From G963422705 sp963422705 (GTDB lineage Bacteria > Poribacteria > WGA-4E > WGA-3G), in contig OY730443.1 in the NCBI GenBank assembly GCA_963422705.1, positions 558,001 to 622,000 of the forward strand: a stretch of 64,000 bases of DNA. Direction: 5' to 3'. Under the pieces are notes generated by a model. That model did no database searches, was not told where the DNA came from, and saw only the letters and a program-made list of their open reading frames with translations. The translations under genes and the position numbers were made by a program. Below, piece after piece: positions 59,306-64,000 of this stretch (positions are counted from its first letter, which is position 1; each line of letters starts with the position of its first letter).

Positions 59306-60070
59306 TCATTTTTTTTGTAAAATTTTAAGGGCACGCTGCTCTTTTTTTTCTTCTGCAGCGGCATTGTGTGCTTGCCGGGTTGGTTCCGGCAAACGGTAGC
59401 CTCCACCACAAGCCAAACAGAAAGTGATTGCCGAATCTAAAGCAATGCGATGCCCGATGGATACATAAACTGCCCGAACCTTTGTTCGAGTTCTGACAGC
59501 AGCACCGATAACCTCGCCCTCAGTTGCCTCCCGGCTCGTGTCATATAAATATTCATAAGAACCACGTTCTTTGCCGGGCTCTTCGTGTTTCCCCCACAAA
59601 CGCGATTTAGCACAACCCATCGTCGGTTTATCTAAAATGAGTCCTAAGTGCGATGCGATTCCGAAGCGGCGTGGATGTGCAATCCCGTGCCCATCAACCA
59701 TAACAAGGTCCGGCGCCGTTTTCAACTGTGAAAAAGCCTTAAGTAATGGCGGAATTTCGCGAAATGACAGGAGCCCCGGGATATAAAGAAAGCAGACGCG
59801 GCTTTCAGCCACCACGCGTTCTACTTCTCGCAATTCAGGAAAGCTCAGCACAACCACAGACGCGAGGGCGATTTCCTTTACCCGAAAAGCTTTCGTATCC
59901 GAAGAATCGATGCCTTTATCCCCGACATTTCGAAAGCCAATGTCCACCCCGGCAACAGTCGCAATTGTGGAAAACCGGTTTGTCTGAATCACTTGTGTGC
60001 GCAAATTGCTTTGGAGATGACGTGCTTGTTCAGGGGTAATGTTCCATGAATGTAGATGGCGGTATTGCAT
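59306..60070 (-). CDS. nfi: endonuclease V (deoxyinosine 3' endonuclease)
   Basis: This 254-residue repair enzyme cuts DNA one base 3' of deoxyinosine. Catalytic Asp43 lies in VAGVDIGF; the next acidic residues are Glu in FLYIPGLLSFREIPPLL and Asp in DLVMVDGHGIAHPRRFG, followed by ASHLGLILDKPTMGCAKS, all typical of EndoV. The C-terminus is about 25 residues longer than the E. coli enzyme and rich in Lys/Glu. A promoter with a 17-nt spacer lies 40 nt upstream. Confidence 0.92.
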   Translation of the reverse strand: MQYRHLHSWNITPEQARHLQSNLRTQVIQTNRFSTIATVAGVDIGFRNVGDKGIDSSDTKAFRVKEIALASVVVLSFPELREVERVVAESRVCFLYIPGLLSFREIPPLLKAFSQLKTAPDLVMVDGHGIAHPRRFGIASHLGLILDKPTMGCAKSRLWGKHEEPGKERGSYEYLYDTSREATEGEVIGAAVRTRTKVRAVYVSIGHRIALDSAITFCLACGGGYRLPEPTRQAHNAAAEEKKEQRALKILQKK

Positions 60071-60108
60071 CTTTGCCGCTGTTCGTCTTTACTGCTGCAC
60101 TAATAATT

Positions 60109-60137
60109 ATGATACCAGAAACTGTATCATTTGTCAA
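60109..60137 (-). promoter_or_regulatory. sigma70-type promoter for nfi
   Basis: On the minus strand TTGACA (60132-60137) and TATCAT (60109-60114) are 17 nt apart. The -35 box overlaps the end of the small membrane protein gene upstream. Confidence 0.7.
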
Positions 60138-60288
60138 ATTTTTTTCCCTTGTCTTTTTTTACATTAACGGTTCTAGACGTTGAGATACGTTGGACGCACG
60201 CAAAAAATGCGTTCAGCATCAAATAACCGCTGCCGATTCCTATGAGTGCTCCCAAGCCACTTATAATTAATTCAATTCCGCTAAACAT
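60127..60288 (-). CDS. small single-span membrane peptide
   Basis: This 53-residue frame reads MFSGIELIISGLGALIGIGS, a Gly-rich hydrophobic span, then a basic tail ending KKDKGKKFDK. AGGAG lies seven bases before the ATG. The composition (one span, positive C-terminus) is that of a small inner-membrane protein. No homologue recognised. It reads toward nfi. Confidence 0.55.
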   Translation of the reverse strand: MFSGIELIISGLGALIGIGSGYLMLNAFFACVQRISTSRTVNVKKDKGKKFDK

Positions 60289-60698
60289 GATGTGTCTCCT
60301 ATTGCTTCAATATCCTAATTTCTATTGTACTCCGATGCACGTTGCTAAAACCTTCTGTGCTAAGCGAAAGACTCGTATTTTCCGCCGAAAACGTTAATGG
60401 AAATAAACGATGAGTTCACGAACTAGTTTCAGGTTCGATAATGGATACCAGATAGCGATATCAAGGGTAGGTATTAGCAGAGTTATTCCAATAATGAACC
60501 CGGAAAATCGCACGGATGATTAGGCGGGGGTGTATCAGTTGAGACAAAAAGACTGGCAATTTGAATAGGAAGTATGGTAAAATAGAAGCATATATCAAAT
60601 ACCATACCGCATGGAAATTCACGAAACCCCGCGCTATCTTAAAATGGATACTAATTCTAATAATTTAATTTTGACGCAAAATCATGGGGAGCAAGTAT
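60289..60698. other. intergenic region, no gene seen
   Basis: About 410 nt separate the small peptide gene (minus) from the Cys-rich protein gene (plus). TAAAAT near 60578 is a possible -10 for the latter with only a weak -35. Nothing else recognised. Confidence 0.4.
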
Positions 60699-61259
60699 AT
60701 GTTATATTTGGACTCGCTCGAAAATCTAACACAAAACCCTACACAGAACCGATTCGTTATTTGTCATAAGGACGTTGAAGGGCTGCACAAGATTCCTGAA
60801 CTAACCCCCTCTGTAGAATTATTAGAAAAATGGAATACTCAGCAAATTGAATGGGAAAATTTCCAAACGGCGTTCAAAGCGGAACTTCGGCAAGAGTATA
60901 ACAAAGGCGATAACAGCCGGCTCAAAGGACTAGCAAAGTATTGTGTTGAAAATGAGGTTGTCCTCTATTCACCAGAACCCCCCGGAGAACAGACGTATCG
61001 GGCAATTTTAGGGGAAGTGATTAATGCCATCTGGAAGAGTACAGGCGTTACTATTCGTGCGGTGGAACAAGATACAGGGAGTTCTCTTTCCGCAGCCCAC
61101 CGTCATCAAATGGAGAATCTTGCACACACCTGTGAATATTATCAGCCTTTAGGAACCGCCACCCTCCCCAAATCTTGCCTTCACTGTGAGCATTTAGATA
61201 CACACATTTATACGTGTGAGAAATTAAGTAAACCGGTGATTCAGTACGAATGGAATTAA
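60699..61259 (+). CDS. DUF488-like protein with C-terminal Cys/His cluster
   Basis: This 186-residue protein has a segment FQTAFKAELRQEYNKGDNSR leading to LKGLAKYCVENEVVLYSPEP, similar to DUF488 proteins, in which the strand before a conserved acidic/Cys pocket looks like VxLLY. The C-terminal 50 residues carry CEYYQPLG, CLHCEH and HIYTCEKL, a likely zinc or iron-sulfur site. The ATG at 60699 has GGGGAG seven bases upstream; an ATG five codons earlier was rejected. Function unknown. Confidence 0.6.
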   Translation: MLYLDSLENLTQNPTQNRFVICHKDVEGLHKIPELTPSVELLEKWNTQQIEWENFQTAFKAELRQEYNKGDNSRLKGLAKYCVENEVVLYSPEPPGEQTYRAILGEVINAIWKSTGVTIRAVEQDTGSSLSAAHRHQMENLAHTCEYYQPLGTATLPKSCLHCEHLDTHIYTCEKLSKPVIQYEWN

Positions 61260-61285
61260 CGCGATGGGCTTTTACATCGCCGTAT

Positions 61286-62059
61286 TCATGTCAAAAATTC
61301 GGAAATGCCCGGAGGCACGAGATGTTCAATAGAATTGCCCTGTTCAAGTCGCTGGCGCACGCCTGTTGATGAGATGTCGGCGTAAATTTCTGGGAGCATG
61401 ATGCACGAAATGGATTGGGCATACGGGCGAACGAACGGGCGCGTCTTAAAGTTCTCTATTGTTTCTAAATCCGCTTCAGCGCGATTTGCTACGATGAAGT
61501 GACACGTCAAAAACAGTTTTCGCAATTCTGCGTTAAAATCGGTGTAATACTTCGGTTCAAAAATCCTGAGAAGCGTGTCATAGCCCACAAGAAAATGGAG
61601 TTCGGTTTGCGGTGGATACACAATATTTAAGGCGGTAACTTTATTAATGTACTTGCCGTGGCTGGAGGCACCGACAGAAACGCCCCGTTTTCCCTCAGCA
61701 TACCTTTTGAGCATAACGAGCCGGGTAGCAAGCGGCAAACCGAAAACACCTTTGTCCACATTCACCTTAGCCAAAAGTAGCAGGAGCTCATCCAATTGGA
61801 ATCGAGAAATTGCTTGTTCCATGAGTGCTGTATGTGCCACAGTCAACGGGTTGAAAGAACCTGAAAAGATTCCGAGTTTTTTACCGGGTTCGTGAATTGA
61901 GGGACTCGAACGGTGTACGAGCTCTACCTGCGGAGGGGCTGTGTGCTCCAATAAGGAGAAAAGTTTCGCAAACCTTTCATAGTCAGCGGCGTTATGGCTT
62001 GTTACTAGCTTCTGATTTTTTGGCGGCTTCCCAAATTTTGTCGAGTTCTTCAAGAGCAT
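61286..62059 (-). CDS. NadD-like nucleotidyltransferase with N-terminal extension
   Basis: This 257-residue protein has the nicotinate-nucleotide adenylyltransferase core from residue 62: LGIFSGSFNPLTVAHTALME (the HxGH-type motif appears as T-V-A-H), ELHFLVGYDTLLRIFEPKYY and the ending ISSTGVRQRLEQGNSIEHLV. NadD proteins normally begin at the first strand, so about 60 residues are additional. The first 23 codons overlap the 3' end of mazG. The overlap and RBS-like AAGGAAC support the ATG at 62059. Adenylyl transfer to nicotinate mononucleotide or a related nucleotide is likely; exact substrate uncertain because of the altered motif. Confidence 0.75.
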   Translation of the reverse strand: MLLKNSTKFGKPPKNQKLVTSHNAADYERFAKLFSLLEHTAPPQVELVHRSSPSIHEPGKKLGIFSGSFNPLTVAHTALMEQAISRFQLDELLLLLAKVNVDKGVFGLPLATRLVMLKRYAEGKRGVSVGASSHGKYINKVTALNIVYPPQTELHFLVGYDTLLRIFEPKYYTDFNAELRKLFLTCHFIVANRAEADLETIENFKTRPFVRPYAQSISCIMLPEIYADISSTGVRQRLEQGNSIEHLVPPGISEFLT

Positions 62060-62873
62060 GTTCCTTAAAAGTTGTACCGCGCCGTTCTAATTCATCTTCC
62101 ATCCATTTAAAACGTGATGTAAATTTGCTGTTTGCTTTCCGCAATGCCTCTTCTGCCTGAACGCCCAAAAAACGGGCTAGGTTAACGACAGTAAAGAGTA
62201 AATCACCGAGTTCCATCTCTATTTCGGCGAAATTATCGGTTTTGAGACTTGCCTTCACTTCCCGGATTTCTTCGTCAACTTTCGTGATGACAGCGGTGAG
62301 TGTATCCCAATCAAACCCTACCCCCGCAGCGCGGCGTTGTAATTTCTGAGCCTTGTACAGGGCAGGCATCGCATCTGGAATGCCATCAAGGACGGAATGT
62401 CTGTCTTCATAGCCACGCTCTTGACGTTTTATCTCTTCCCAATTTTTAATCACTGTCTCTTCATCATCGGCTTCGACATTTCCAAAGACATGTGGATGGC
62501 GACGAATCAATTTTTCGGTGATGGCTTCGATGACATCGTCGACGTTAAAATGCCGGCTTTCATCGGCAATTTGCGCTTGGAGCATCACATTCAAAAGCAA
62601 ATCGCCGAGTTCTTCTTTCAGTTTTGCTGGTACGTGAGCGTCAATGGCTTCAATCACCTCGTAGGTTTCCTCGATGAGTGTCGGCTTTAACGTTTCATGT
62701 GTCTGTGCCCTGTCCCATGGACACCCGTTTTCGCTCCGCAGGGCCGCGATGATGTCAACAAGCCCTTCAAATTTTGTGAAAACCGGATTTCTATCAGGTG
62801 TACTCCTGTAAATACTCTCTAAATTGCGAAGCAGTTCTGTGATACGTTCTGAGTTAAAGGGTTCTTTTTTCAT
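61992..62873 (-). CDS. mazG: nucleoside triphosphate pyrophosphohydrolase MazG
   Basis: This 293-residue enzyme hydrolyses NTPs to NMPs and diphosphate and helps clear abnormal nucleotides. Two MazG domains are seen: IIAALRSENGCPWDRAQTHE with LIEETYEVIEAID and ELGDLLLNVMLQAQIA (E-E-x-x-E and E-x-x-D metal motifs), then a second set VDEEIREVKASL and ELGDLLFTVVNLAR. It is 30 residues longer than E. coli MazG, mainly at the N-terminus. Its end overlaps the NadD-like gene by 68 nt, consistent with translational coupling. Confidence 0.92.
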   Translation of the reverse strand: MKKEPFNSERITELLRNLESIYRSTPDRNPVFTKFEGLVDIIAALRSENGCPWDRAQTHETLKPTLIEETYEVIEAIDAHVPAKLKEELGDLLLNVMLQAQIADESRHFNVDDVIEAITEKLIRRHPHVFGNVEADDEETVIKNWEEIKRQERGYEDRHSVLDGIPDAMPALYKAQKLQRRAAGVGFDWDTLTAVITKVDEEIREVKASLKTDNFAEIEMELGDLLFTVVNLARFLGVQAEEALRKANSKFTSRFKWMEDELERRGTTFKEHALEELDKIWEAAKKSEASNKP

Positions 62874-62937
62874 ATCGTTTCCTTAATCCTGAATTACAAG
62901 GGGAGAACGCTGATATACACGCGCCGTAAAAGAGAGT

Positions 62938-63648
62938 TCAGCCGGTTGGGTTATCCTGCAGGGCTTCTAATTGAATGATGAGTTGCCCGAGTTGCATCCG
63001 GAGTAACAGCGTATAGATTTGTAGAAGAAGCGTAACCTGGCCCTCGGTTGGTAGTTCACCCGCTTGGATTATGCCAAAGAATTTGTCTGCCCGCTGGCGA
63101 ACTATTTCGGCTTGCTCAAGACTGATGTGCTCTCCCTCTGTTGTACCCTCCTTCATGAACTGCCAAATCCTGTCCTGAATTTCCAGCATATAATTTTTCG
63201 TCATGACGTTACGCGCACGCTTCGCAGAATCCACCCAGATGGTATTCGCCTTCCAATTTAACATAAAAGCAATCCCGTTGATAATAACATCGCGAAGGCT
63301 ATCTTCCCCGGAAATCAGTTCTTCTAAGTTTATAATTCCGTCAGCCTCCGCGGATAAAGTACGTACACGCGTATACTCCTTCAGATTGGTGAGCATCAAT
63401 TCGTTCTCAATGATAAGATTCCATAGCCCTGCACTTGTTGAAATTAGCAGCGCTACTTGGTTATGAACCGTATACGGAAGTTGCGCGCGAATACAGTAGT
63501 AGTGGACGCTGTGGATACGACTACGAAATTGATGCAGCTTATCAGCGGATTGAATGCCCGGTGAGTCGGTAATCTGTGGAAGGAGTTCCTCCCGAATCTG
63601 ATTTAAAAGTTCATCGATAGCGTGTCCAGCATTCATGTCTATTATCAT
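62938..63648 (-). CDS. unrecognised soluble helical protein
   Basis: This 236-residue protein is predicted to be mainly helical and has no signal peptide. I recognise no family. Regions worth noting are the Tyr/His-rich HSVHYYCIRAQLPYTVHNQV and the amphipathic C-terminus QVTLLLQIYTLLLRMQLGQL. ATG at 63648 or 63636 could start it; neither has a clear ribosome binding site, and TATGAT overlaps the first codon, so a leaderless transcript from 63636 is possible. It lies 64 nt upstream of mazG on the same strand. Confidence 0.65.
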   Translation of the reverse strand: MIIDMNAGHAIDELLNQIREELLPQITDSPGIQSADKLHQFRSRIHSVHYYCIRAQLPYTVHNQVALLISTSAGLWNLIIENELMLTNLKEYTRVRTLSAEADGIINLEELISGEDSLRDVIINGIAFMLNWKANTIWVDSAKRARNVMTKNYMLEIQDRIWQFMKEGTTEGEHISLEQAEIVRQRADKFFGIIQAGELPTEGQVTLLLQIYTLLLRMQLGQLIIQLEALQDNPTG

Positions 63649-63757
63649 AACAGATTTTCTTGGGAATGTTCAACGTTTTTTATCAGGGCAGAACACTTTC
63701 GTTCTCCGTTAAGAACAGACTACGGGCACACCCCTCGCCTGAGCCGATACGAAAAAT

Positions 63758-63787
63758 TTGACGGCAAGGTGTAATTTATGCTAAAAT
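63758..63787 (+). promoter_or_regulatory. sigma70-type promoter placed for a leaderless transcript
   Basis: TTGACG (63758-63763) and TAAAAT (63782-63787) are 18 nt apart. The start codon at 63794 is six bases beyond the -10 box, so the mRNA would begin at or near the ATG. No Shine-Dalgarno site is present. Confidence 0.5.
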
Positions 63788-63793
63788 TGCGGG

Positions 63794-64000
63794 ATGATGA
63801 AGTTGACTACCTATCTGCTAATCATTGCGCTATTAGGTGGCGTTGTGAGCATTGCAAAAGAAGAACCGCCAAAAGTGGGCGATGAGGCACCCAATTTTAC
63901 GCTTGAAGATGTAGAAGAAACCGCGCACATCCTCAAAAAGCATCGCGACAAAGTTGTCTTCCTGATTATGGGCAACCGGAAGATACGGAAGGAAGATGAT
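63794..64000 (+). CDS. secreted thioredoxin-fold protein, N-terminal part (runs off the window)
   Basis: The first 69 residues are visible. A signal peptide (MMKLTTYLLIIALLGGVVSI) is followed by PPKVGDEAPNFTLEDVEE, the usual opening of AhpC/TSA and thioredoxin-like redoxins. Where redoxins have a W-C-x-x-C after the strand KVVFLIMG, the sequence reads NRKIRKEDD, so the redox cysteines are absent at that place. The gene continues past the end. ATG at 63797 is an alternative start. Confidence 0.65.
   Translation, partial: MMKLTTYLLIIALLGGVVSIAKEEPPKVGDEAPNFTLEDVEETAHILKKHRDKVVFLIMGNRKIRKEDD

Overview
The window is ordinary bacterial chromosome with about 48 protein genes, sigma70-type promoters, strong Shine-Dalgarno sites and no RNA operons or tRNAs that I can see. 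The gene content (three secreted LamG-domain proteins, several sugar-phosphate isomerase/epimerase TIM barrels, Gfo/Idh/MocA oxidoreductases, a phytanoyl-CoA dioxygenase, both halves of a Tm-1-like protein, a leucine-rich-repeat surface protein, MacB-like permeases) resembles what is known from Candidatus Poribacteria and related uncultured lineages. That assignment is inferred from gene content only.

Layout. Positions 1-4.2 kb hold the start of purF, a small membrane protein, a DegT-type aminotransferase, a GNAT acetyltransferase and a PhnP-like metallo-beta-lactamase-fold hydrolase. 4.3-9.0 kb is an export operon on the minus strand (two FtsX/MacB-like permeases and a long coiled-coil adaptor) with no ATPase gene nearby. 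9.4-25 kb is mixed metabolism and envelope: a squalene-cyclase-repeat protein, an oxidoreductase, a DUF547 protein, a LamG protein, transketolase, a cytochrome c, an internalin-like LRR protein carrying a recent 264-nt tandem amplification, PhyH, UPF0261, a GspG-like pseudopilin, an enolase-superfamily enzyme, LamG and an aldehyde dehydrogenase. 25-44 kb holds a non-canonical EF-G paralogue, ten perfect tandem copies of a 22-nt hairpin unit, the second Tm-1-like half, more sugar isomerases and oxidoreductases, a GlmL/MutL-like protein, an ECF sigma / anti-sigma / HtrA-like module, an internally duplicated UxaA-family protein, LamG, a TPR protein and nagB.

44.4-57.8 kb is the accessory region. 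A solo IS200/IS605-type tnpB with a structured downstream RNA region abuts a long minus-strand operon: DUF4007 protein, 1175-residue P-loop ATPase, PAPS-reductase/DndC-like PP-loop protein, PLD-SF2 helicase fusion, 71-residue protein, DndD/Rad50-like ATPase and an unrecognised 154-residue protein. Immediately upstream lies a gene for an ScoMcrA-like sulfur-binding-domain HNH endonuclease, the type that cuts phosphorothioated DNA. I read this as a phosphorothioation-related defence island lacking recognisable dndA, dndB and dndE, paired with a phosphorothioate-dependent nuclease. It is the best candidate here for an undescribed system. A small palindromic repeat is scattered through the same region and sits in frame inside two of its genes.

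58-64 kb returns to housekeeping: an AlaC-like aminotransferase, endonuclease V, a small membrane peptide, a Cys-rich DUF488-like protein, a NadD-like protein, MazG, an unknown protein and the start of a secreted thioredoxin-fold protein.
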